From contig NZ_JAGSND010000001.1 of assembly GCF_018128545.1 (NCBI RefSeq), positions 234,153-298,152 on the forward strand: a DNA stretch of 64,000 bases, in the 5' to 3' direction. Under the pieces are notes generated by a model. That model was not told the origin of the DNA, did no database searches, and worked only from the letters and a program-made list of their open reading frames with translations. Below, piece after piece: positions 1-8,027 of the stretch; the first letter of the stretch is position 1; each line of letters begins with the position of its first letter. The DNA is from Sinanaerobacter chloroacetimidivorans. Its GTDB lineage: Bacteria; Bacillota; Clostridia; Peptostreptococcales; Anaerovoracaceae. The position numbers and the translations under genes were made by a program.

Positions 1-1
1 T

Positions 2-400
2 GAAGATTCTCTGAATATGGCAAAGAATTTAACGGCCATGATGAAGGCTGAAAGCAAGGGGCAGAAGACGTTAAGCTCCGCCGCGCCTGCGTTAAGTTCC
101 GCCGCACCTACGCTAAGTTCTGCCGTGCCCAAGGTTATCGTATTCGCCTGTGAAGCGGGAATGGGTTCTTCAGCAATGGGAGAATCCATACTGAAGAAAA
201 AGATTAAGGAAGCCGGACTTGAAATTGAGGTCAAACATTCTGCAGTGAATGCACTGCCTGCTGACACAGAGGTCATTTTTACGCAGGAAAGCCTTGCCGG
301 CAGAGCAGCGCAGGTGGCACCCAAAGCAGAAATCGTAACCGTAAAGAATTTCCTTGATCAAAATGTATATGATAAGTATCTGAGCAGATTTAAAAAATAA
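2..400 (+). CDS. mtlA: PTS mannitol-type EIICB, C-terminal part with IIB domain (5' end outside window)
   Basis: The reading frame is open back to the window edge, so this is the tail of a longer membrane permease; only the end and the cytoplasmic IIB domain are visible. The IIB domain carries the phospho-cysteine loop FACEAGMGSSAMG, which is very close to the mannitol-family CDAGMGSSAMG. In this family the IIB cysteine receives phosphate from EIIA and passes it to the sugar bound by IIC. A low-complexity Ala/Ser/Pro linker of three LSSAAPx repeats precedes the domain. The regulator, EIIA, kinase and dehydrogenase genes follow directly. The substrate could be mannitol, glucitol or another hexitol; the sequence seen does not decide it. 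Confidence 0.85.
   Translation, partial: EDSLNMAKNLTAMMKAESKGQKTLSSAAPALSSAAPTLSSAVPKVIVFACEAGMGSSAMGESILKKKIKEAGLEIEVKHSAVNALPADTEVIFTQESLAGRAAQVAPKAEIVTVKNFLDQNVYDKYLSRFKK
71..133 (+). repeat. Three tandem 21-bp units coding for an LSSAAPx linker
   Basis: Copies lie at 71-91, 92-112 and 113-133. They differ by a few substitutions, the third most. Each encodes seven residues (LSSAAPA, LSSAAPT, LSSAVPK) in the hinge just before the IIB domain of the PTS permease. It looks like a slippage-expanded flexible linker. Confidence 0.85.
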
Positions 401-437
401 TGAATACTGGGATGAACGAAATGAGGTTAGGAACGGT

Positions 438-2492
438 ATGGATGGTTTTACTGTCAGACAAAAGTTCATATTAAGCAATCTGATTGAGAAGGGTCCTTTA
501 TCAATAAAGGACCTATCTCATCAAATTGATGTCAGCGAGCGTACCATCATGCGTGAGATGTCTTCAATTAATGATTGGTTGAAACAATACAAGCTCCATA
601 TATCCAAAATCGGAGGTGAGCTGGTTATAAGCGGCAACCAGAAAGACATCGATAGGATACGCAAGCTATTTGACAGGACGCCGCCTTTATGGCTGCTTAC
701 CCAGGAGCAAAGGCAGGTGCTGATTACAGCACAGCTGCTGCTTGCGAAGGAACCGATAAAATCGGCATATTTCGGCTGTCAATTCAACGTAGTAGAAGGC
801 ACAATCATTTTTTATCTCGATAAAATTGAAGGCTGGCTTCGGACTAAAAATTTGAAGCTCATAAGAAGAAGGGGATATGGTCTTGAAATCATAGGCTCCG
901 ACTGGAGCAAAAGAAATGCTTTTGCTGAGCTTCTTTATAATTTCAAATCCATTAGTGAGCTTCTGGCGTTTTTATATGAGGATAATAGTGATTACTCACT
1001 GCATGCCTTTTTCGAAGTCACTTTCGGAAAAGAGCTTGTTACCAATGTAAAAGGCATGATAAAAAAACTGTATTCAGAGAACAGGATACTGAAGACCAAT
1101 GATGTTGACAATTTCAGTACATTCATTCATTTGCTTCTGGCGATTGAGAGAACTCGCAGCAATATGGCCATTGAACTACCGGAGGATATCATAAAGGATA
1201 CTTTGATGAACGAGTTTTCTGTCATAAAGGATCTTATGAATGTACTTGATGAAGATGGAATAGAACTTCCTGAAAGTGAACTTGCTTATCTTGCAATTCA
1301 CCTTATGGAGGATAGAAATAGATACACTGATGAAAAGGTGCAGAAGGAACTGGGCTTTGAGCTTGAGGACGCGGTATGGGAAATCGTATCGATTACAGGG
1401 AAAAGGCTGAATATGTCAATCTTATGTGATAATCAGCTTATGAGCGGACTCAGGCAGCACATCAATCCTGCATTATACAGGCTGACTATGGGGCTCGAGG
1501 TAAGAAACCCGATCATCAATGATATAAGAGACTATTACAAGGACTTATATGAAGCTGTTGACTATGCATGCAGGCTGGTTTTTTCAAAATACAATCTTAT
1601 TATACCGCCCAATGAGGTGGGCTATGTGACGATGCATATCGGTGCAGCAATTGAAAGGCAGCATGGACTTGAAAGCATACTGCGGGTTTTAGTCATCTGT
1701 CCGAATGGTATCAGCACTGTGAAAATACTATGTGGAAAGCTGAAAAGCAAGTTCCCGGAAATCGATGAGGTTGAAGCCTGCTCCTTAAGGGAAATGGAAG
1801 AAAAAATAAAGAAAAACTATGATATCATCTTATCAACAGTGGATGTAAGTAAGAAGTCGGGTAATGACATCCTTTTTATATCACCGTTTCTGCCAAGCAA
1901 GGATATTGAAAAGGTAGGCGAATTGATTAAGATCAAAATGGAAGAAGGCAGCAGCATGAAAAAGCCTTTGCCTGCGGATTTTTATGAAGAGGCGGTCGAG
2001 ACTGAAGCAGATTTTGTTGCGGCTGATAACATGTTTAAGAACTTCAGGTTGAAAAGTGTTGCGTGTGATAATATCCGGAACACGATAAAGGAAATCGTCC
2101 AAGAGCTTTACGACTCCGATGTAATCGCTGAAATCAACAAGGTTGAGAATCAGATCTTAAAGAGAGAAGAAAAGGGAAGCGTCGTGATTCCAGGCAGCCA
2201 TGTAGCTCTACTCCATATACGGACAGAAGAAATCGATTCACCCTTTGTAGGCGTTTTCCGGCTGGAACATTTTATAGAAATGAAAAGTGCGGGGTTCTCC
2301 GTAGACGATGTGGATACCATTTTGGTCATGATTGCAAGAAAAAACGAGAGGGATTATATTCTTGAGATACTTGGTAAAATCAGCGCTTCACTGGTAGAAA
2401 GCGAACACTTTATCAATGTATTGAGATTTGGAGATATAGCAGATATAAGAAATGAACTGATAAAAAGAATCAACAGGGAGGAATGCATATGA
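438..2492 (+). CDS. mtlR: MtlR-type PTS-regulated transcriptional activator (HTH, two PRDs, EIIB-like, EIIA-like)
   Basis: This 684-residue protein has the full MtlR layout: an N-terminal winged helix (QIDVSERTIMREM near residue 35), two PRD domains with their histidine pairs (IHLLLAIERT and AIHLMEDR; RQHINPALYRL and TMHIGAAIER), a GatB-like EIIB domain with Cys421 in VICPNGIST, and a C-terminal EIIA-Mtl domain with His593 in SHVALLH. In Bacillus MtlR the equivalent residues are phosphorylated by HPr and the EII proteins, which tunes activation of the mannitol operon. It lies between the permease and EIIA genes, so it most likely activates its own operon. It is a DNA-binding activator rather than a BglG-type antiterminator, since it has no RNA-binding CAT domain. 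Confidence 0.88.
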   Translation: MDGFTVRQKFILSNLIEKGPLSIKDLSHQIDVSERTIMREMSSINDWLKQYKLHISKIGGELVISGNQKDIDRIRKLFDRTPPLWLLTQEQRQVLITAQLLLAKEPIKSAYFGCQFNVVEGTIIFYLDKIEGWLRTKNLKLIRRRGYGLEIIGSDWSKRNAFAELLYNFKSISELLAFLYEDNSDYSLHAFFEVTFGKELVTNVKGMIKKLYSENRILKTNDVDNFSTFIHLLLAIERTRSNMAIELPEDIIKDTLMNEFSVIKDLMNVLDEDGIELPESELAYLAIHLMEDRNRYTDEKVQKELGFELEDAVWEIVSITGKRLNMSILCDNQLMSGLRQHINPALYRLTMGLEVRNPIINDIRDYYKDLYEAVDYACRLVFSKYNLIIPPNEVGYVTMHIGAAIERQHGLESILRVLVICPNGISTVKILCGKLKSKFPEIDEVEACSLREMEEKIKKNYDIILSTVDVSKKSGNDILFISPFLPSKDIEKVGELIKIKMEEGSSMKKPLPADFYEEAVETEADFVAADNMFKNFRLKSVACDNIRNTIKEIVQELYDSDVIAEINKVENQILKREEKGSVVIPGSHVALLHIRTEEIDSPFVGVFRLEHFIEMKSAGFSVDDVDTILVMIARKNERDYILEILGKISASLVESEHFINVLRFGDIADIRNELIKRINREECI

Positions 2493-2929
2493 ACAAGTTG
2501 ATATTGAATGAAGGTAATATTTTATTAAACATTGCGGCAGAAGGGAAGTATGAGGCAATCGAAAGGACCGGAAGACTCCTGGCGGACAATGGTTATGTAG
2601 ATCCAGAGTATATAGAGGGCATGAAAAAAAGAGAGATCGAAGTTACGACATATATAGGGAATGGAATATCCATCCCCCACGGAACCTCTCAATATATCGG
2701 GTATATCAAAAAGTCGGGAATCGTAGTTTTGCAGTATCCCGAGGGGGTGGATTTCGGTGATGGAAATACCGCGTACATCCTGATCGGTATTGCCGGCAAG
2801 AATGATGAACATCTGGAAATTCTATCCGCTATCGCTCTGGCATGTCAGGATGAACAGAATGTAAGCAAGCTCAGGCATGCGGCTGCCAAGGAGGAAATTA
2901 TATCAATACTGACGGAGGGAGATGTGTAG
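2489..2929 (+). CDS. mtlF: PTS mannitol-type EIIA component
   Basis: This 146-residue protein matches EIIA of the fructose/mannitol family. The phospho-histidine is His64 in GISIPHGT. It takes phosphate from HPr and passes it to the IIB cysteine of the preceding permease. I chose the ATG at 2489 over the one six bases upstream because it sits 7 nt after a GGAGG and forms an ATGA overlap with the stop of the regulator gene; the upstream ATG is almost on top of the ribosome-binding site. The next gene starts on the base after this stop codon, so translation is tightly coupled. Confidence 0.9.
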   Translation: MNKLILNEGNILLNIAAEGKYEAIERTGRLLADNGYVDPEYIEGMKKREIEVTTYIGNGISIPHGTSQYIGYIKKSGIVVLQYPEGVDFGDGNTAYILIGIAGKNDEHLEILSAIALACQDEQNVSKLRHAAAKEEIISILTEGDV

Positions 2930-3862
2930 ATGATCAAAACCGTGACATTAAATCCAGCTGTGGATAAAACTGTCGAGATAAATAACTTTCGAGTCGGTGA
3001 AGTCAACAGGATTTCTTCAATCAGGCTGGATGCAGGAGGAAAAGGAATCAACGTAGCAAAGACAATAAAAGCACTGGGTGGAAGCAGTATCGCCACAGGG
3101 TTTCTTGCGGGACGAAACGGCGATTATATAAAGGACAGCCTGAACAGGATGCAAGTATCCAACGATTTTCTTTTTGTAAAAGGAGAGACAAGAACAAACC
3201 TGAAGATAGTTGACAGAGGGAACCAAACCAATACAGACATCAATGAACCGGGCCTTATTGAGGTAACGGAGGAGGACTTGTGCCAGCTTGAGGATAAGAT
3301 CTTTTCCGATATGAGCAAAGATAACATTCTGGTTCTGTCGGGAAGCGTACCTGCCAATGTACCTACGGGTATTTACAGGGAATGGACCGAACGGGCCAAC
3401 AGATCAGGGATAAGGGTATTGCTGGATGCAGACCGGGAGCTCCTTGAAGAGGGTATCAAAGCCAGGCCGCATTTGGTCAAGCCGAATCTTGCAGAGTTGG
3501 AAATTCTGTTAAACAGAAAGTTGAATCATAAAAATGAGATTGTGAGTGCAGGGCGCAGCCTGCTTGACATGGGCATAGAGACGGCAGTCATTTCTCTTGG
3601 GTCAGACGGGGCAGTTTTCTTTCATGGGGAGCATGTTATATATGTAGAAGGCCTTAAGGTAACGGTAAAGAGCACGGTGGGGGCAGGAGATGCAATGGTG
3701 GCAGCTTTGGCCTATGCGATTTCCAGAGACAATCCATTCGAAAAGGCCGTTTCTTTGTCTGTTGCGGCAGGTACTGCTAATGTGGCCAGCGAAGGCACGC
3801 AGCCGCCCAATATGAAAGATGTGCTGCATTATGAAGCTCAAATACATTTAAAATACTTGTAA
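2930..3862 (+). CDS. PfkB-family sugar-phosphate kinase, 1-phosphofructokinase type
   Basis: The 310-residue protein begins MIKTVTLNPAVDKTVEI and has DAGGKGINVAKTIKALG near residue 38 and the ATP/anion-hole signature TVGAGDAM near residue 250. Both are typical of the FruK/LacC branch (1-phosphofructokinase and tagatose-6-phosphate kinase). Its place between EIIA and a hexitol-phosphate dehydrogenase fits phosphorylation of a ketose phosphate to the bisphosphate before aldol cleavage. The start follows the EIIA stop directly, with GGAGGG upstream. FruK and LacC cannot be told apart by eye, so no symbol is given. Confidence 0.82.
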   Translation: MIKTVTLNPAVDKTVEINNFRVGEVNRISSIRLDAGGKGINVAKTIKALGGSSIATGFLAGRNGDYIKDSLNRMQVSNDFLFVKGETRTNLKIVDRGNQTNTDINEPGLIEVTEEDLCQLEDKIFSDMSKDNILVLSGSVPANVPTGIYREWTERANRSGIRVLLDADRELLEEGIKARPHLVKPNLAELEILLNRKLNHKNEIVSAGRSLLDMGIETAVISLGSDGAVFFHGEHVIYVEGLKVTVKSTVGAGDAMVAALAYAISRDNPFEKAVSLSVAAGTANVASEGTQPPNMKDVLHYEAQIHLKYL

Positions 3863-3881
3863 TTAACATGAATGAACAATA

Positions 3882-3899
3882 GCGTCAGCTCCCTGACGC
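3882..3899 (+). other. Small perfect stem-loop between kinase and dehydrogenase genes
   Basis: GCGTCAG and CTGACGC pair over a four-base loop. No T run follows, so this is not a typical terminator. It may be an mRNA-processing or stability element that adjusts expression within the operon. Confidence 0.45.
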
Positions 3900-3930
3900 C
3901 TATGATTTGAATTTTGTGGAGGTCAAATAG

Positions 3931-5202
3931 ATGAAAACAAGAGCAGTTAGACTATACGGAGAGAACGATTTGCGGCTGGAGGCCTTTGAACTGCCGGAGA
4001 TAAAAGAAGATGAGATTCTAGTAGAGGTGGTTTCCGACAGCGTCTGTATGTCGACATACAAGGCAGCGATATTGGGAAAAAAGCACAAGAGAATACCGCA
4101 GGATGTTGATGAAAATCCAATCATCGTAGGGCATGAGTTTGCAGGCAATATCGTCAAGGTGGGTGCAAAGTGGAAAGACCAATTCAAGGAGGGAAACAAA
4201 TTTGCGCAGCAGCCTGCGTTGAACTACAAAGGGTCCATGTGGTCTCCGGGATACTCCTATATGTATTTTGGAGGAGATGCTACATACAACATCATTCCGA
4301 CCGAGGTAATGGAACTGGGATGCCTCCTGAACTACGACGGAGAGACCTATTATGAGGCGTCGCTGGCAGAGCCCATGTCCTGCATAATCGGAGCTTTTCA
4401 CGCAAATTATCATACGGAGATGGGAAATTACGTGCACAAAATGGGTATCGTGGAAGGCGGCAAGATGGCGCTTCTGGCAGCCGCCGGTCCAATGGGGCTG
4501 GGGGCGATAGACTATGCCCTGCACTGCGACAGGCGGCCGGAATTACTTGTTGTTACAGACATTGATGATGAAAGGATCGAGCGGGCAAAAAAAATATTCC
4601 CGGAAGAAGAAGCACAAAAATGCGGAGTTAGGCTGATTTTTGTCAATACTGCCAAAATTGACGATGCAGCAGGGCATCTTAAGGCCCTTGCCGGGGGGGA
4701 AGGTTTTGATGATGTATTTGTATTTGCGCCTGTGCAGCGGGTCTTCGAACAGGGAGACAGCATACTGGCGAGGGACGGCTGCCTGAATTTCTTTGCGGGT
4801 CCGACGGATACCAGTTTTTCAGCGTCACTGAATCTATACAACATACATTATGCTTCCACCCATGTTATGGGTACGACAGGCGGAAATACCGACGATCTGA
4901 TAGAATCTCTGAAGCTTACTGAGAAGAAACTGATCAACCCTGCGGTTATGGTAACACATATCGGCGGCTTGGATTCAGTTGCGGAAACCGTTCTCGATCT
5001 GCCGAATATCCCGGGAGGAAAAAAGCTGATCTATACCCATATCGACATGGAACTTACTGCCATAAGCGATTTTGAAGAAAGAGGAAAAACAAACACGCAT
5101 TTTGCAAGGCTGGCGGAGATCACCGGCAGAAACAATGGTTTATGGTGTGCGGAAGCAGAGAAATACCTTCTGGAAAACTGGGAGAAAAACTGTGTCGTTT
5201 AG
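3931..5202 (+). CDS. Zinc-dependent MDR-family dehydrogenase, SorE/YggP-like (sugar-phosphate/hexitol-phosphate)
   Basis: This 423-residue protein is a medium-chain zinc dehydrogenase with the catalytic-zinc region (SVCMSTYKAA, IIVGHEFAGNIVKVG, and later LAEPMSC) and a Rossmann segment AAAGPMGLGAIDYAL. The overall pattern resembles L-sorbose-1-phosphate reductase (SorE) and E. coli YggP; the latter is encoded beside a cryptic mannitol PTS. Here too it sits in a mannitol-type PTS operon, so the likely job is NAD(P)-dependent oxidation or reduction of the hexitol or ketose phosphate delivered by the PTS. The ribosome site GTGGAGGTC precedes the ATG well. The family is clear; the exact substrate is inferred. 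Confidence 0.78.
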   Translation: MKTRAVRLYGENDLRLEAFELPEIKEDEILVEVVSDSVCMSTYKAAILGKKHKRIPQDVDENPIIVGHEFAGNIVKVGAKWKDQFKEGNKFAQQPALNYKGSMWSPGYSYMYFGGDATYNIIPTEVMELGCLLNYDGETYYEASLAEPMSCIIGAFHANYHTEMGNYVHKMGIVEGGKMALLAAAGPMGLGAIDYALHCDRRPELLVVTDIDDERIERAKKIFPEEEAQKCGVRLIFVNTAKIDDAAGHLKALAGGEGFDDVFVFAPVQRVFEQGDSILARDGCLNFFAGPTDTSFSASLNLYNIHYASTHVMGTTGGNTDDLIESLKLTEKKLINPAVMVTHIGGLDSVAETVLDLPNIPGGKKLIYTHIDMELTAISDFEERGKTNTHFARLAEITGRNNGLWCAEAEKYLLENWEKNCVV

Positions 5203-5254
5203 GCAGTAGAAATCTACAAATCACAGATATGAAAATAAGGATGGAGGGATGACT

Positions 5255-6997
5255 GTGGTATATAGCGGTATTGCCGGTTCGGAAGGAATTGCAGCCGGTA
5301 AGGCATACGTGTTTATCAATAACCAGACGGAAATTGATATGGAAGCAGTGGCATCTGATGCCATTCAAACAGAGCTCGAAAAGCTCAATGAGGGAATAGA
5401 ACTAAGTAGAACACAGCTTATCAGGCTGAAAGAAAAGGTTTTGCAGGAGTTTGATGAGAGCAAGGCACAAATCTTCGAAGCCCATAGGATGATGCTTGAG
5501 GATCCGGAGTTTGCCGGTGCCATCCGGGAAGCAATCACATCCGGCTCCGTCAACGCAGCTTACGCTGTAAAAAAGGTGGCAGATTCCTACATCGCCATAT
5601 TTGAGCAGATTGAGGATGATTACATGAGGGAAAGGGCGGCGGATATCAAGGATGTCAGCAGCAGGCTTACAAGGAACATTCTCGGGATTTCCTCCTGGGA
5701 CCTTCTCGCAATTAACAGTCCTGTCATAATCGTGGCTCATGATTTGACGCCTTCTGATACAGCCATGATGAACAAGGAGTATGTTCTGGGATTTACTACT
5801 GATGTAGGGGGCAGCACCTCCCACACTGCAATCATGGCAAGAAGTCTCGGCATTCCTGCGGTTCTTGGATTGGGAGACATAAGCAGCAGGATAAAGGATG
5901 GTGATTATTTAATCATAGACGGATTTGAAGGCAAGATTATCGTAAATCCTGATCAAGAGCAGCAAGCAGAATATGAAATGAAAATCAGTCAGCACAGAGA
6001 GCGCAGGAAAAAGCTTCAGGAGGTGGCTTCCTTGCCGGCAATCACTGCAGACGGAAGAAGAATCGAAATTTCCTGTAATATCGGAACCCCGGAGGATATA
6101 CACGGTGCTGCAGCAAATGGCGGAGACGGTATAGGGCTTTTTCGAACGGAATTTTTATACATGAATAGCAATTCTCTTCCCAGTGAAGAAGAGCAATATG
6201 AGCAATATCGTAAGGCCGCGGTTTTGCTTCAAGGGAAGCCGCTGATCATCAGAACCTTGGATATCGGGGGGGACAAGAAACTTCCTTATCTCCGTATACC
6301 CGAGGAGATGAACCCGTTCCTTGGCTGGAGGGCAATCAGAATCTGCCTGGAAAGGAAGGACATATTCAAGACGCAGCTTAGGGCAATTCTCAGGGCCAGC
6401 ACTGAAGGGAACATCCTTATCATGTTTCCTATGATTTCAGGTGTTGGGGAAGTCAGAGAGGCAAAGAAGGTTCTTGAGGAGACCAAAGAAGAGCTGAGAA
6501 GGGAAAACATAAAATTTGATGAGAATATCAGAGTGGGTATCATGGTGGAAATACCGTCAGCAGCAATGACAGCTGATATCATAGCGAAAGAAGTGGACTT
6601 TTTCAGTATTGGAACCAATGATTTATGTCAGTATGCTTTGGCGGTAGACAGGATGAATCCGAAGGTATCAAGCTTGTATCAACCGCTTCACCCTGGAATA
6701 CTCAGGCTGATAAAGAATGTTATTGATGCATCGCATAGATATGGAAAGTTTACCGGCATGTGCGGGGAGATGGCAGGAACAGAAGAGGCTTGCGTCATAC
6801 TCCTGGGTTTGGGGCTTGATGAATTCAGCATGAGTGCGGCAGCAATCCCTGCAATAAAGAATCTTGTGAGAAGCGTGACAATCAAGCAGGCAGAGGAAAT
6901 TGCCGATCATGCGCTGACTATGGATACTCCGGAAGAGGTACTGGAATATTCAAGGAATATATTGAATCAAATTAACAAGGGTCTACTCTGCTCCTAA
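5255..6997 (+). CDS. ptsI: PTS enzyme I (phosphoenolpyruvate-protein phosphotransferase)
   Basis: This 580-residue protein takes phosphate from PEP and passes it to HPr, the first step of all PTS transport. The active-site histidine is His190 in GGSTSHTAIMARSLG, matching the usual position. The PEP-binding barrel has GGDGIGLFRTEFLYM, the PEP-utiliser region FFSIGTNDLCQYALAVDR and the catalytic-acid loop GMCGEMAG. I favour the GTG at 5255 because GGAGG lies 7 nt upstream, whereas the ATG at 5249 directly abuts it; the protein then starts near the family's usual SGIAGSEGIA. The gene lies inside a sugar-specific operon, followed by HPr, and could be the only EI or a second, dedicated copy. Confidence 0.95.
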   Translation: MVYSGIAGSEGIAAGKAYVFINNQTEIDMEAVASDAIQTELEKLNEGIELSRTQLIRLKEKVLQEFDESKAQIFEAHRMMLEDPEFAGAIREAITSGSVNAAYAVKKVADSYIAIFEQIEDDYMRERAADIKDVSSRLTRNILGISSWDLLAINSPVIIVAHDLTPSDTAMMNKEYVLGFTTDVGGSTSHTAIMARSLGIPAVLGLGDISSRIKDGDYLIIDGFEGKIIVNPDQEQQAEYEMKISQHRERRKKLQEVASLPAITADGRRIEISCNIGTPEDIHGAAANGGDGIGLFRTEFLYMNSNSLPSEEEQYEQYRKAAVLLQGKPLIIRTLDIGGDKKLPYLRIPEEMNPFLGWRAIRICLERKDIFKTQLRAILRASTEGNILIMFPMISGVGEVREAKKVLEETKEELRRENIKFDENIRVGIMVEIPSAAMTADIIAKEVDFFSIGTNDLCQYALAVDRMNPKVSSLYQPLHPGILRLIKNVIDASHRYGKFTGMCGEMAGTEEACVILLGLGLDEFSMSAAAIPAIKNLVRSVTIKQAEEIADHALTMDTPEEVLEYSRNILNQINKGLLCS

Positions 6998-7040
6998 ATG
7001 TAATTAGGGTTACAGAGTACTGGCTTAGGGAGGATAGAAC

Positions 7041-7304
7041 ATGATATCGGAAGTGATCACAATAATGAATGACACAGGGCTTCATGCCCGGCCTGCTGCA
7101 GTGTTTGTAAGCACAGCTGCAAAATTCAAATCTGAGATTATGCTGCAGAAGGGTGAAAAGCAGGTAAATGCAAAATCCATACTGGCGGTGTTGTCTTTAG
7201 GGATATCCAAAGGTACGGATATTATAATTTCGGCACAGGGCCCCGATGAGGAAGAGGCCGTAGGCGCCCTTGTGGAGCTTACCAGATCAAACTTTAATGA
7301 GTAG
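7041..7304 (+). CDS. ptsH: PTS phosphocarrier protein HPr
   Basis: This 87-residue protein is a standard HPr. His15 in TGLHARPAA is the site phosphorylated by EI, and Ser46 in NAKSILAVLSLG is the regulatory site used by HPr kinase in Firmicutes, where it supports CcpA-type carbon control. The start has a good GGGAGGAT ribosome site. It is the last gene of the PTS operon, after EI, the reverse of the common ptsH-ptsI order. A strong intrinsic terminator begins six bases past the stop codon. Confidence 0.95.
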   Translation: MISEVITIMNDTGLHARPAAVFVSTAAKFKSEIMLQKGEKQVNAKSILAVLSLGISKGTDIIISAQGPDEEEAVGALVELTRSNFNE

Positions 7305-7310
7305 ATGAAC

Positions 7311-7351
7311 AACAAGCGCTGTGTTAGATGTTAATGCAGCGCTTGTTTTTT
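7311..7351 (+). terminator. Intrinsic terminator of the PTS operon
   Basis: Eleven perfect base pairs (AACAAGCGCTG with CAGCGCTTGTT) enclose a 15-base loop, and the distal arm runs into a T tract. It closes the operon directly after the HPr gene. Confidence 0.9.
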
Positions 7352-7394
7352 ATATAACCCCAAGAAAATTTTATTAATACCCAGTATACTGATA

Positions 7395-7991
7395 TTAGTT
7401 AAAAAGATCAGAATATTTTTGCAATCCGTGCTTTGTACAATACAAATATAAGTCGCCGCCGGTTTTTATCATGGGAATACGGACTTCTGCACTTTGTTCT
7501 GGATACAAACGGGTTAGAAGCACTCTGTCGTAAAGCACATACACCACAAACGAAATATAGTGGTCTTTCATCATATCATGACGGATGGAAATATAGTAGT
7601 CTATGTCCATTTCTTGTACTGTAATTTCATGTTCTGCAGTGTGAGGCACCGGCTTCAAAGGCCTCAACTTTCGTCCGCAGCAGGAAATGGAGGCGCTTCC
7701 TGTACTCGTCAAAATGTTACCGCAGGCAGGGCACACATAGAATTGAATTTTATCAATTTTTCCCACGTCAGGCAGATTGGGATCAAGTTTACCCTCCAGC
7801 ATTTTTTGAATGTCTGCCCCCAGCACTGCCGCAAGCTCAGACCATAGCGTAACATCGGGGCAACCCAAACCGCACTCCCATTTAGATATGGTCTTGTTGC
7901 TGATATTCAGCAAATCCGCAACTTGCTGCTGTGTCAGACCCTTTTCTTTTCGCAACTGAAAAATTAAACGCCCAACCTTGGCACAATCCAC
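7395..7991 (-). CDS. XRE-type HTH protein fused to a desulfoferrodoxin (desulforedoxin + superoxide-reductase) module
   Basis: With the GTG start at 7991 (GGAGG 8 nt upstream) the protein has 198 residues. Residues 5-60 form an XRE/Cro helix-turn-helix (LTQQQVADLLNISNKTISKWE). Then comes a desulforedoxin-like FeCys4 site, FYVCPACGN with SCCGRKL (Cys87, 90, 104, 105). The C-terminal part matches the superoxide-reductase fold: His121 (AEHEI), HDMMKDHYI (His138, His144) and CTKHGL (Cys185, His188) match the five iron ligands with the usual spacing. The lysine next to the first ligand in active enzymes (EKH) is Glu here. It is the last gene of a minus-strand operon. A redox- or iron-sensing regulator is the simplest reading; a reductase tethered to DNA is possible. 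Confidence 0.82.
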   Translation of the reverse strand: MDCAKVGRLIFQLRKEKGLTQQQVADLLNISNKTISKWECGLGCPDVTLWSELAAVLGADIQKMLEGKLDPNLPDVGKIDKIQFYVCPACGNILTSTGSASISCCGRKLRPLKPVPHTAEHEITVQEMDIDYYISIRHDMMKDHYISFVVYVLYDRVLLTRLYPEQSAEVRIPMIKTGGDLYLYCTKHGLQKYSDLFN

Positions 7992-8027
7992 ATGAATCAC
8001 CTCCAGGATGTTAAGAATTTATCATTG

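Noticed and set aside
438..2492. BglG-type antiterminator for the PTS regulator
   Set aside because: It has a DNA-binding HTH, EIIB-like and EIIA domains and no N-terminal RNA-binding CAT domain, so MtlR-type activator fits better.
3882..3899. Terminator splitting the PTS operon
   Set aside because: The seven-pair stem has no T run and the next gene has a strong ribosome site close by, so read-through is expected.
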